This document shows, in pieces, positions 1 to 8,013 of a stretch of 64,000 bases of DNA. The position numbers and the translations under genes are program-made. Position 1 is the first letter of the stretch. Each line of letters opens with the position of its first letter. The notes under the pieces were generated by a model that worked only from the letters and a program-made list of their open reading frames with translations, ran no database searches and was not told where the DNA came from. The DNA comes from Runella zeae DSM 19591. Lineage in GTDB: Bacteria > Bacteroidota > Bacteroidia > Cytophagales > Spirosomataceae. The stretch lies in contig NZ_KE384038.1 in the NCBI RefSeq assembly GCF_000423565.1, positions 417,630-481,629 on the forward strand. The letters run 5' to 3'.

Positions 1-223
1 GCCGGTCGGTCGGAAGTGTAGCTTTAGAAATAAATCGCAGGCGAGCCCCTACTATCCATAGACCATGCAAGAGTGAGCCATTGAGCAGGTGAACGGATTT
101 TTGGTGAGTTTTACGACTAAAAAAATTAAAACAAATCACCTGAATCAAGTGAAATACTAACAACGTAAGCCCAAAGTATAGCAAGTAGATGGCACTAAGA
201 ATGTAATCTAGAATTTTTTTCAT
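1..223 (-). CDS. Lysophospholipid (1-acylglycerol-3-phosphate) acyltransferase, PlsC-like, N-terminal part
   Basis: An open frame runs from an ATG at 223 leftwards off the window edge (74 codons seen). The visible part has a hydrophobic stretch at about residues 5-33, then a basic segment (FSRKTHQKS), a second hydrophobic patch and the sequence RFISKATLPTDR. This order is what PlsC-family proteins of Bacteroidota show just before the catalytic HX4D motif, which would lie outside the window. Such enzymes add the second acyl chain to lysophosphatidic acid at the inner membrane. The gene diverges from an acyl-ACP desaturase, which also fits lipid synthesis. The family call rests on an N-terminus only. 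Confidence 0.6.
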   Translation of the reverse strand, partial: MKKILDYILSAIYLLYFGLTLLVFHLIQVICFNFFSRKTHQKSVHLLNGSLLHGLWIVGARLRFISKATLPTDR

Positions 224-356
224 GTAATTGGGGCAAAAAATCTTTTGGGGTCAAAATTAATCAAACATTCCTAAAACACCTTAGCAATCATTTTTTTTGA
301 AATTATGCGTACCTTCGGCAAAATTTCGTTATATTCTATTTAACCGATTGATATTT

Positions 357-1337
357 ATGCAACTTCCTTCCACCCGTATAGAGGTTATGAAGTTCATTGG
401 TCAGAAGATTGATTCAATCTTTGATGAATTTCTCAAACCCATCGAAAACATTTGGCAACCTGCTGATTTTTTGCCAGATGCCACTAGCGAAAACTTTTTG
501 GATGATATCAAACTCCTCCAAGAAGCAGCCCGTGAGCTGCCCTACGATTACATGGCTGTGTTGGTAGGAGATGCTATTACAGAAGAAGCATTGCCTACCT
601 ACGAATCTTGGCTGATGACTGTAGAAGGAGTAAATCAGCAAGACCCTAATCAAGGCTGGACAAAGTGGATACGCGCTTGGACCGCCGAAGAAAACCGTCA
701 TGGCGATTTGTTGAACAAATACCTCTACTTGTCGGGTCGTATCAATATGCGTGCTATGGAGGTATCGACTCAGTACCTTATTGCCGATGGATTTGATATC
801 CAAACAGGTACAGACCCTTATCGCAATTTTGTTTATACATCGTTTCAAGAGCTTGCCACCAATATTTCGCATCGACGTACGGCTACTTTGGCCAAGCAAT
901 ATGGCAATGTGCTTTTATCCAAAATGTGTGGGGTGATTGCGGCCGATGAGATGCGTCATGCCAAGGCTTATAAAGCTTTTGTAGAGCGTATTTTTGAGGT
1001 AGACCCTTCCGAGATGATGCTCGCTTTTGAAGATATGATGCGTAAAAAGATTGTAATGCCTGCTCATTTTTTGCGTGAAACGGGAGTGAAATTGAGCGAA
1101 ACATTTAGTCATTATTCAGATGCTGCACAACGCATCGGAGTATATACTACGTATGATTATATCGAAATCATGGAATCGTTGTTGGAAGAATGGAAAATCG
1201 ATAAAATAAGTGGTCTCAATGAAGCCGGAGAGCGTGCTAGAGACTACATGATGGCTCTTCCTGCTCGCTTGAGAAGGGTAGCTGAGCGTACCAAAATTCC
1301 AGATTTGAATTACAATTTTAGTTGGATTGCTTCCTAA
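357..1337 (+). CDS. Soluble acyl-ACP desaturase (di-iron, fatty acid desaturase type 2)
   Basis: This is a cytoplasmic stearoyl-ACP-desaturase-like enzyme that would introduce a double bond into ACP-bound acyl chains. With the ATG at 357 the protein has 326 residues. The di-iron ligand motifs are all present: E76/E77 in ITEEAL, EENRHG at 111-116, E165 with H172 in QELATNISH, and DEMRH at 197-201. A TTG further upstream at 297 would add 20 residues with no family support, so the ATG was chosen. It diverges from a PlsC-like gene, suggesting a small membrane-lipid locus. The final residues abut a strong terminator shared with the convergent SulP gene. Confidence 0.9.
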   Translation: MQLPSTRIEVMKFIGQKIDSIFDEFLKPIENIWQPADFLPDATSENFLDDIKLLQEAARELPYDYMAVLVGDAITEEALPTYESWLMTVEGVNQQDPNQGWTKWIRAWTAEENRHGDLLNKYLYLSGRINMRAMEVSTQYLIADGFDIQTGTDPYRNFVYTSFQELATNISHRRTATLAKQYGNVLLSKMCGVIAADEMRHAKAYKAFVERIFEVDPSEMMLAFEDMMRKKIVMPAHFLRETGVKLSETFSHYSDAAQRIGVYTTYDYIEIMESLLEEWKIDKISGLNEAGERARDYMMALPARLRRVAERTKIPDLNYNFSWIAS

Positions 1338-1363
1338 AATAGGTTTGCTATCCCATTCATACA

Positions 1364-1414
1364 TTCCAAAGCACAAAAAAAGCAGTGATTCACTGCTTTT
1401 TTTGTGCTTTGGAA
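1364..1414. terminator. Bidirectional intrinsic terminator, perfect 25-bp stem
   Basis: A perfect inverted repeat with 25-bp arms and a single central base contains A7 and T7 tracts in the stem. It lies between the convergent desaturase and SulP genes and can serve both directions. Confidence 0.85.
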
Positions 1415-1427
1415 ACTTTTAAAAACT

Positions 1428-3050
1428 TTAAGCTATTTCTACTCTACTTTTACGAAGGTGCTTTGGCAAACGCCGTGCGGCCAAAGGATGCTCCGAAAGT
1501 GCCTCGTGCTTATCTAAACCTCGAAAAGTCAATACACCTCCTGCGGCTTCAAAATCTTTTCTAAAGTTATTGAGATTATCAGCTACTGTATGATCTACGT
1601 AAGTTGCTTTTGAAAAATCAATCACCAATGAACTACCCGCCGGAACTTGAGCGATTATTTTTTTGAGTTTAAGGTAATTGGCAAAAACGGCGGCATTGTT
1701 TACATTCAACTGATACACTCCTACTTCTTTTTCGGTAAGATCAAAACGTGACTTTAAAATGTCGCTGATTTTGACTCCAAAAGCTATCTGGATGATAAAT
1801 TTGGTAAGAATTCCCGCTGCTATTCCTACCAATAAGTCGGTTGCTAAGGTAGTAATGATAGTGATAAGAAAGATAGTAAGCTGCTCTTTACCAATGTGGT
1901 AAATGTGCGTAAACTCCCGAGGTGAAGCCAAACGAAACCCTACAAAAATTAACATGGCTGCTAATGAAGCTACTGGTACCATTTTGATGACGGGTACAAG
2001 TAACACAACAAACAAAAGTAAAAAAGCACCGTGGAAAAAATTGGCCCATCGGCTTTTGGCGCCGTTGTTGATATTGGCCGAGCTACGTGCTACTTCTGAA
2101 ATCATAGGTAAGCCACCCAACAATCCCGCAATAACGTTACCGATTCCTACGGCTGTAATATCTTGGCTCAAATTTGACTTACGTTTTTCTGGGTCAATCA
2201 AATCGATAGCACGCCCAGTAAGGAGCGACTCTAAACTTCCGATGAGGACAAACATCAAAAGGTATTTCAAAAATATGGGCAATAGCGTAGAATCAGTAAG
2301 TGCTGCAAAATCGGCGTTAAAGTTGAACGAAAAATCGCCTGGATTAACGAGTGGTTTTAGGTTTTTGTAGGAAGGTTCGGTCAAATGAAAATATTGTCCA
2401 AGCAATACTCCTACAACTAACACAATCAAAGCAGGGGGGACTTTTTTTAGGGCTTTAATATTAAGATACTGCCATCCAAACATAATAAGAAGACTTACAC
2501 CGCCAATAATCGCAATATGATACTCCATATGTGCGAGGCTATGAGGAACCATTTCGAGCAGTTCGAGGGGCTCTTTGCCCTTCATTTCGGCCGGGGCGGT
2601 ACCTACTGCTAGGTGAAGCTGCTTAGACATAATAATGATTCCAATCGCGGCTAGCATTCCATGAACGGCAGAAAGCGGAACGAAATCTACAAACTTGGCT
2701 ACTTTTAATAATCCTAACAGAACTTGTATTAGCCCAGCGATTACGATTACGCCCAGCGCAAGTTTCCAGCCGTGCTCCATGTCTCCTTTGCCTAGTTCAT
2801 CTACTGCTCCTGCTACAATCACTATCAACCCTGCTGCAGGGCCTTTGATGGTAAGCTCGGAGCCAGCAAAAAAAGCAACGACCATCCCTCCAACGATAGC
2901 GGTCATTACGCCCATAATAGGAGGGAAGTTACTAGCTCCTGCAATGCCCAAACAGAGCGGAAGAGCAATCAAAGAAACTAAGAAGCCAGAGAGGAGGTCG
3001 GTGCTCCAATGGTGTGATAAGCTACTAAAAATACTTTGCTTTGATCTCAT
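1428..3050 (-). CDS. SulP family anion transporter with degenerate C-terminal STAS domain
   Basis: This inner-membrane secondary transporter of the SulP family (sulfate, bicarbonate or other anions) has 540 residues. Many hydrophobic helices cover roughly residues 20-410, including the family motif GPAAGLIVIVAGAVDELG and a PMISEVARSSANINNG segment. A STAS-like domain follows from about 420. In it the usual phosphorylatable D-x-S-G region reads VDHTVADNL. An ATG at 3050 is preferred; a GTG at 3086 would add 12 unlikely residues. The substrate cannot be read from sequence. In Bacteroidota, SulP proteins are often linked to carbonic anhydrases, and a dab system lies elsewhere in this window, so bicarbonate is a fair alternative to sulfate. 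Five repeats at an 11-bp period lie upstream. Confidence 0.85.
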   Translation of the reverse strand: MRSKQSIFSSLSHHWSTDLLSGFLVSLIALPLCLGIAGASNFPPIMGVMTAIVGGMVVAFFAGSELTIKGPAAGLIVIVAGAVDELGKGDMEHGWKLALGVIVIAGLIQVLLGLLKVAKFVDFVPLSAVHGMLAAIGIIIMSKQLHLAVGTAPAEMKGKEPLELLEMVPHSLAHMEYHIAIIGGVSLLIMFGWQYLNIKALKKVPPALIVLVVGVLLGQYFHLTEPSYKNLKPLVNPGDFSFNFNADFAALTDSTLLPIFLKYLLMFVLIGSLESLLTGRAIDLIDPEKRKSNLSQDITAVGIGNVIAGLLGGLPMISEVARSSANINNGAKSRWANFFHGAFLLLFVVLLVPVIKMVPVASLAAMLIFVGFRLASPREFTHIYHIGKEQLTIFLITIITTLATDLLVGIAAGILTKFIIQIAFGVKISDILKSRFDLTEKEVGVYQLNVNNAAVFANYLKLKKIIAQVPAGSSLVIDFSKATYVDHTVADNLNNFRKDFEAAGGVLTFRGLDKHEALSEHPLAARRLPKHLRKSRVEIA

Positions 3051-3092
3051 AACAACAATTGTGTAGAAGTAGAAATTTAACTGCACAAAAGT

Positions 3093-3141
3093 GTTAAGAG
3101 CCCATTAAACCCTCATTAAGGCCAGATTAAAAGGGAATTAA
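3093..3141 (-). promoter_or_regulatory. Five 11-bp-spaced TTTTAAT-type direct repeats: likely OmpR/PhoB-class operator upstream of the SulP gene
   Basis: On the plus strand the pentamer ATTAA starts at 3104, 3115, 3126 and 3137, and GTTAA starts at 3093: five units at exactly 11 bp. Read on the minus strand, towards the SulP gene, the units are TTTTAAT, TTTTAAT, CCTTAAT, GTTTAAT and TCTTAAC, each followed by 4 variable bases. An 11-bp direct-repeat period is typical of OmpR/PhoB-family regulators. The last unit overlaps the stop codon of the histidine kinase gene. The block lies 43-91 nt upstream of the SulP ATG. Confidence 0.7.
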
Positions 3142-4511
3142 AATGGAATCGTAACCACAAACTGACTTCCTAGCCCCATTTGCGAAAAAACCCAGATACG
3201 GCCATTGTGAAGTTCGATGATGCGTCGAGTAAGAGCAAGCCCCACTCCGTAGCCTTTTACATACTGCGTGGAGTTGGCGCGATAAAAAGGCTCGAAGATA
3301 TGAGGTAAATCGGTGTCCGAAATGCCAACCCCTCGGTCGCTAAACGAAATCCTGATATGGTCTTCTTGAGCGCGAAGTGTCAAACTAACGTGATGGTCGG
3401 GAGAGTATTTACAGCCATTTTCCATGAGATTTAGGAAAGCTGTTTGTAAAAGAGCCGAATCGCCTTTGATTTGCAGCAAAGCTTCTTCTTCAGGAAACTC
3501 CTCAAACTTAATCTGAACATCATAATCGGGGCAATGGTGTATCAAAATATCGCGTGTTTGCCAAAGAAGGTCATCTACTCTAAGCTCTGAAAAATGATTC
3601 TGCGAGACTTCATCATTGAGGCGAGCCAGCTCTAAGAGTCCATTTACCAAGTCGCGCATTTTTTTTACTTCTTCGATAGTCTCCTTTATGGTTTCTTGGT
3701 ATTCGTCAATCGTACGTTTTTGGAATAGCGATACCTCAAGCTGCCCCATCATAATAGCCAAAGGAGTGCGTAGTTCGTGGGAAGCATGAGACACAAAACT
3801 TTTTTGGGAACTAAAAGCATCTTCAAGGCGACTCAAGAGATCGTTGAAAGTGGCTGCCAACTGGGCAAGTTCATCGTTTTGCCGGCCTATTTTAAGGCGC
3901 TCGTGGATATTTCGGGCGGAAATGTTTTTGACTTGCTCAATGATATCCGAGACAGGGCGTAGGGCATCGCTCGAAAACAACCAGCCCGCTAGCACTACCA
4001 TTAGTAAACTTACGGCCCAGCCAGTGATAAGAATAGTTCGGAGACGTTCAAGAATACTAATTCCGTACTTATCTATAGCATAAGCTACTACCACTAAGAC
4101 TTGCTTTTTTTGGTCGATATACCTTACCCCTACTATTTCTTTGTCACCCTCTCTTAAACTTACATCCTTTCCTTGTCGTACCTGATTTAAAAAGTTAGCA
4201 TTGATATGATAAGGTTCTTCGCCACTGTCATACACTACCTGATTGTGGGCGTCATATACCGTAATTTCCTCTTTGTACATCGTGGTGAGGTCATTGCGGC
4301 TTATATCGTGCAATAGCTCTTCGGTAATACCTCCTACGTCTTCAAAAAGCCTAACTGTGGTAAGTGCCTTATCCCGAAGTCGTTTCCTAAATTCTTGTTC
4401 TCTATATTGGTTATATAAATAATAGACCGAAAAAGAAAACACTAACATAATAGACGCCACCAAGAGAGCAAAAAGCAAAGTAAGGCGGACGCGAATATTC
4501 ATAAAGCGCAC
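3138..4511 (-). CDS. Two-component sensor histidine kinase (membrane-bound, HAMP)
   Basis: The protein has 457 residues: a transmembrane helix at about 9-33, an extracytoplasmic sensor region to about 155, a second helix at 157-180, a HAMP domain to about 235, and a HisKA domain with the H-box SHASHELRTPL (phospho-accepting H245). A HATPase domain follows with N-box NLMENGCKYSP, G1 DRGVGI and G2 GYGVGLAL. It starts 6 nt after the response-regulator stop codon, so the two are co-transcribed. The overall layout resembles CusS/ArlS-type kinases. The signal is unknown. A second Met at residue 4 is an alternative start. Confidence 0.92.
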   Translation of the reverse strand: MRFMNIRVRLTLLFALLVASIMLVFSFSVYYLYNQYREQEFRKRLRDKALTTVRLFEDVGGITEELLHDISRNDLTTMYKEEITVYDAHNQVVYDSGEEPYHINANFLNQVRQGKDVSLREGDKEIVGVRYIDQKKQVLVVVAYAIDKYGISILERLRTILITGWAVSLLMVVLAGWLFSSDALRPVSDIIEQVKNISARNIHERLKIGRQNDELAQLAATFNDLLSRLEDAFSSQKSFVSHASHELRTPLAIMMGQLEVSLFQKRTIDEYQETIKETIEEVKKMRDLVNGLLELARLNDEVSQNHFSELRVDDLLWQTRDILIHHCPDYDVQIKFEEFPEEEALLQIKGDSALLQTAFLNLMENGCKYSPDHHVSLTLRAQEDHIRISFSDRGVGISDTDLPHIFEPFYRANSTQYVKGYGVGLALTRRIIELHNGRIWVFSQMGLGSQFVVTIPF

Positions 4512-4517
4512 AAGGTA

Positions 4518-5198
4518 TTATTGAAATTCTTTCATGATATAACCCATCCCTACCACTGTATGGATAAGCTTATGCTCAAATTCTTTATCTATTTTTTTGC
4601 GAAGAAAATTCACATACACATCTATGGTATTAGTACCTGTATCAAAATGTATATCCCAGACTTTTTCGGCAATGTCGACTCGGGATACTACTCTGCCTTT
4701 ATTACGAATGAAATATTCGAGAAGACCAAATTCTTTGGCCGTAAGCTCAATTCGATTTCCCCCACGCCGGGCAATGCGTTCGTTGAGGTCTAATTCTAAA
4801 TCAGCAATTTTGAGAAGATTAGTGACGGGGCCACTTTCGGAGTTGCGTTTTTGTAAAGCTCTCAATCTTACGATTAGTTCTTGAAATTCAAATGGCTTTA
4901 CTAGGTAGTCGTCAGCACCTGCATCAAAGCCAGATATTTTGTCATTGATGGTACCTAAAGCGGTGAGCATCAAAATCGGAGTTCGGAGATTTTCGCGACG
5001 CAGAAGATTCGCCAGCTCAAAACCATTGATTTTGGGGAGATTTACATCCAGCACGATTACGTCATAGTGATTCGAAAGAGCCAAGCTACTGCCCATTTGC
5101 CCATCAAAAGCCACATCTACTTCCCAAGATTGTTCTTCAAGACCTTTTTTGACAAACGCCGCTAATTTGGGTTCGTCTTCAACAATTAAAACTTTCAT
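4518..5198 (-). CDS. OmpR/PhoB-family response regulator
   Basis: This DNA-binding regulator of 226 residues has an N-terminal receiver domain with acidic pocket E7/D8, phospho-acceptor D51 in VLDVNLP and the conserved Lys in LVKPF. The C-terminal winged helix (about 130-224) contains ELTAKEFGLLEY and DVYVNFLRKKID. It is the first gene of an operon with the downstream histidine kinase. Tandem TTTTAAT repeats with 11-bp spacing lie both in the region upstream of this gene (5281-5297) and upstream of the SulP gene (3093-3141). They are its obvious candidate binding sites, so autoregulation and SulP control are likely. Confidence 0.93.
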   Translation of the reverse strand: MKVLIVEDEPKLAAFVKKGLEEQSWEVDVAFDGQMGSSLALSNHYDVIVLDVNLPKINGFELANLLRRENLRTPILMLTALGTINDKISGFDAGADDYLVKPFEFQELIVRLRALQKRNSESGPVTNLLKIADLELDLNERIARRGGNRIELTAKEFGLLEYFIRNKGRVVSRVDIAEKVWDIHFDTGTNTIDVYVNFLRKKIDKEFEHKLIHTVVGMGYIMKEFQ

Positions 5199-5280
5199 AT
5201 CCAGTCGAATAGCTAAGTGTAGGAGCGATTTAGCTTCAATTTTAAAAATAAGAATTTCTTCAAAAAAATTTGCCTGAGAA

Positions 5281-5298
5281 TTTTAACTAGGTTTTAAT
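5281..5298 (+). promoter_or_regulatory. Two TTTTAA(C/T) repeats spaced 11 bp: second candidate response-regulator operator
   Basis: TTTTAAC at 5281 and TTTTAAT at 5292 repeat the motif and the period seen upstream of the SulP gene. The site lies between the divergent response-regulator gene (ATG at 5198) and the esterase gene (ATG at 5381). It is oriented towards the esterase. Confidence 0.5.
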
Positions 5299-5380
5299 GG
5301 ATAAGCTTTTCGTCGAGGCTATGATATAACTTGGAACGAACCATGCGCGTGGATATGTTTACGAAAAAACATACAATTAT

Positions 5381-6256
5381 ATGAAAACATTTAACACCAT
5401 TTTCTTATTGTTTTTTTGTAGTGTGATTTTCGCACAAAACGGCACTCTCAAAGAAAGTCTAAGTGTCAAAAGTAAGCTTCTAGGAAAAGATATAAAGTAT
5501 AGCATATATCTTCCTGCCGATTACGAAAAAAACAATCGGAGCTATCCAGTTTTATATCTCCTTCATGGATATACCGACGACGAAACGGGCTGGACTCAGT
5601 TTGGCGAAGCGCATATTATTGCCGACAAAGCCATCAATGCTGGCGAAGCACCACCGATGATAATCGTGATGCCCGATGCCGGGGTGACATGGTATCAGAA
5701 TTCTTATGACAACAAAATACGGTATGAGGATTTTATGGTGCAGGAACTAATCCCCTACATCGATGCAACCTATCGTACGCGTTCTAAACGTGAGTTTAGG
5801 GCGGTGGCGGGGCTTTCAATGGGAGGCCTTGGTACTTTGCTCATGGCGACCAAACACCCAGATATGTTTGTGGCGGCGGCGCCATTGAGTGCAGCCGTAT
5901 GGACCGACGAGGAGTTTACGTCTAGTACTGATCAAGCAAGCTGGGATAATACCTTTGGAGAGTTATATGGAAAAGGATTGACTGGAAAAAATCGATTAAC
6001 GGCTCATTATTATAAAAATGCTCCCATTAAAATTGTAGAAACTGGGAATACTGATGATTTGAAAAAGGTAAAATATTATATTGATTGTGGAGATGATGAT
6101 TTTTTAATCAAGGGCAATATGGCTCTTCATGCGATGATGATTGATAAAAAAATCCCTCATGAATTTAGAGTACGTGACGGCGGGCATACTTGGTCGTATT
6201 GGCGTACGGCTTTGCCTGAAGTGCTGAAATTTGTGGGACAGAGTTTTCACCGCTAA
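5381..6256 (+). CDS. Secreted esterase, alpha/beta hydrolase of the esterase D / CE1-like family
   Basis: The protein has 291 residues and a signal peptide (hydrophobic residues 5-18, ending IFAQ). It has the YLLHGYTDDETGW oxyanion-side segment, a nucleophile elbow GLSMGG with S146, and a catalytic His near residue 269 in DGGHTWSYW. This matches the putative esterase family that holds feruloyl and acetylxylan esterases, S-formylglutathione hydrolase and mycolyltransferase-like enzymes. The substrate is not determined. It faces a SusC/SusD locus and shares its intergenic region with a two-component operon, so it could be induced by that system and remove ester groups from a glycan substrate. 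Confidence 0.85.
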   Translation: MKTFNTIFLLFFCSVIFAQNGTLKESLSVKSKLLGKDIKYSIYLPADYEKNNRSYPVLYLLHGYTDDETGWTQFGEAHIIADKAINAGEAPPMIIVMPDAGVTWYQNSYDNKIRYEDFMVQELIPYIDATYRTRSKREFRAVAGLSMGGLGTLLMATKHPDMFVAAAPLSAAVWTDEEFTSSTDQASWDNTFGELYGKGLTGKNRLTAHYYKNAPIKIVETGNTDDLKKVKYYIDCGDDDFLIKGNMALHAMMIDKKIPHEFRVRDGGHTWSYWRTALPEVLKFVGQSFHR

Positions 6257-6261
6257 TAATA

Positions 6262-6294
6262 AACGCTGGCGACCTTCAAAAGATCGCCAGCGTT
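6262..6294. terminator. Hairpin between convergent esterase and SusD genes
   Basis: A perfect 11-bp stem (AACGCTGGCGA and its complement) with an 11-nt loop sits between two convergent stop codons. There is no strong T run on either side, so termination could be weaker than at other sites here. Confidence 0.65.
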
Positions 6295-6316
6295 ATCAAT
6301 CATAAATTCTCGAAAA

Positions 6317-8002
6317 TTAATAGCTAGGATTTTGAACCAGATAGCCCGGCAAATTGGAAGCTCCATCAATCGCCGTTTGAGGTATAGGGAAAATTCGTTT
6401 GTTAGGGTCTGTATTTGATTTTTCAGTCCATTTATCTTCATACTTTCCAAAACGAATCATATCAGTGCGGCGAAGCATTTCCCAATAAAACTCAAATCCA
6501 CGTTCACGATAAAGTAAATCTAAGTTCATAGAGCTAAGTGCAGGAGGTGGTGTAGTGACATTGCGAGCTGCTCTGACTGCATTGACATCTGCAAGAGCGC
6601 TTGCGGCGTCGTTGCTTTTACGAAGTTTGGCTTCGGCACGCATCAAATACACATCTGCCAAGCGCACAATCACAATGTCGGCCTCGCCAAAATTCCGACC
6701 ACTCACTGATTTTTTGCTAAACTCGTATTTTTCGACACGATAACCTGTGTTATAATTACTTCCTGCTTCCGTAAAATCAACCTGTTCGGTAAAATCAACG
6801 GCTAGGGTGGGCTTGTTGCGTGTATCGTGGAAAAGTTTAGCAACTTTCATTTTTCCATCAGGACATTTCAGAAATACCCCATTGCGACGAATCAAGCCAT
6901 ATTGCTGCCCACGCAATATCCCACGGTTGATGTTGAAGTTTTCGGCAGCCACGCACGAATCCGCTGGATTAGAATAAATAGATAGATTTTGTTTGTAGAA
7001 TCTTGGGTCCACTGAAGGGTCTTTGGGCGCATAAGCATTGACCCAAGTACGATAATAATCGGATGTAATCGCTGGCCCGTCAGTGCCATTGGCATTGGGG
7101 TAAGCAGGAAGCGGGAATTGGTCACCCGAAAGTGAAAAATACGCCATCCGGTTATGTCCATTGAGATCAGCACGTTGATCAACTGCAAAAATCAATTCTT
7201 TATTGGTATGATTATCGTCGTTGAAAATAGAGAAATAATCTCTAGAGAGTTGATATTGACCAGAGTTAATGATTTTGTCGCAGTACTCTACCACTTTGTC
7301 CATATCTTCAGGTTTGAAAGTCAACTGCCCTGCGTAGGGGTCGCGATAAAAAGCGGCATTGAGGTACAAACGCGCCAATAATCCCCAGGCGGCCCCTTTA
7401 GACAAGCGCCCAGGGCCTACGGTGGCATCAAGGTTAGGTTCGACGGCTAGTAGTTCATTTTTGATATATTCAACGGCTTCGTTTCCGCGAATTACTTTTG
7501 AAGTCTCTCCTAAATTCTCTTTTACAAAAACTACTCCAAACAAATCCAAAGTAAGCAGCGAATAGTAGGCTCTCATACCTCGCGCTTCTGCCAAAAAAGT
7601 TTTGGAAGAGGGATCATTGAGTGTAGGCAAAGAATTAATCGCTGTAATCGCCCGCGACATACCTTGCAAAATGAGGTTCCAAGTATTGCGTAAGTTGGGA
7701 TCAGTACTGATGTAGGTATGTCGGTGCATGGCCAAGTAGATACCATTGTCGCCCCAGTCGGTGCCACCTCGGTAAGGAAGGATAGCCTCGTCAGTAGAGA
7801 TTTCTTGAAGAGCAAAGTAATTGGTATGTTGGAAAAGGTTAGGAAGCAGCGCATACACAGGAGCGATGATTCCTTCGGCGGCTTGTTTGTCAGAAAGACC
7901 TGTGGCAGAGGTTTCGTCCAGCACAATCTCCTCTAAATTGGTACAGCTATTGACCGTAAATAAGCTCAATACGGCCAAAAATACATATATCTTCTTTTTC
8001 AT
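6317..8002 (-). CDS. SusD/RagB-family outer-membrane nutrient-binding lipoprotein
   Basis: This surface lipoprotein caps a SusC channel and binds the ligand. It has 561 residues, with lipoprotein signal MKKKIYVFLAVLSLFTVNSC (lipidated Cys20). TPR-like helices follow (AEARGMRAYYSLLTLDLFG, RLSKGAAWGLLARLYLNAA) and the SusD C-terminal signature (RERGFEFYWEMLRRTDMIRFG, FPIPQTAIDG). It lies 11 nt downstream of its SusC partner, in the same operon. The ligand is unknown: no glycoside hydrolase is linked, only an esterase on the opposite strand. Confidence 0.94.
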   Translation of the reverse strand: MKKKIYVFLAVLSLFTVNSCTNLEEIVLDETSATGLSDKQAAEGIIAPVYALLPNLFQHTNYFALQEISTDEAILPYRGGTDWGDNGIYLAMHRHTYISTDPNLRNTWNLILQGMSRAITAINSLPTLNDPSSKTFLAEARGMRAYYSLLTLDLFGVVFVKENLGETSKVIRGNEAVEYIKNELLAVEPNLDATVGPGRLSKGAAWGLLARLYLNAAFYRDPYAGQLTFKPEDMDKVVEYCDKIINSGQYQLSRDYFSIFNDDNHTNKELIFAVDQRADLNGHNRMAYFSLSGDQFPLPAYPNANGTDGPAITSDYYRTWVNAYAPKDPSVDPRFYKQNLSIYSNPADSCVAAENFNINRGILRGQQYGLIRRNGVFLKCPDGKMKVAKLFHDTRNKPTLAVDFTEQVDFTEAGSNYNTGYRVEKYEFSKKSVSGRNFGEADIVIVRLADVYLMRAEAKLRKSNDAASALADVNAVRAARNVTTPPPALSSMNLDLLYRERGFEFYWEMLRRTDMIRFGKYEDKWTEKSNTDPNKRIFPIPQTAIDGASNLPGYLVQNPSY

Positions 8003-8013
8003 GAATTCAAAAT

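Noticed and set aside
297..356. Extended start of the desaturase at the TTG at 297
   Set aside because: The extra residues lack family similarity, while the ATG at 357 gives a normal N-terminus.
883..1112. Minus-strand open frames across the desaturase gene
   Set aside because: They are shadows of the coding strand without family features; similar frames across other genes were treated the same way.
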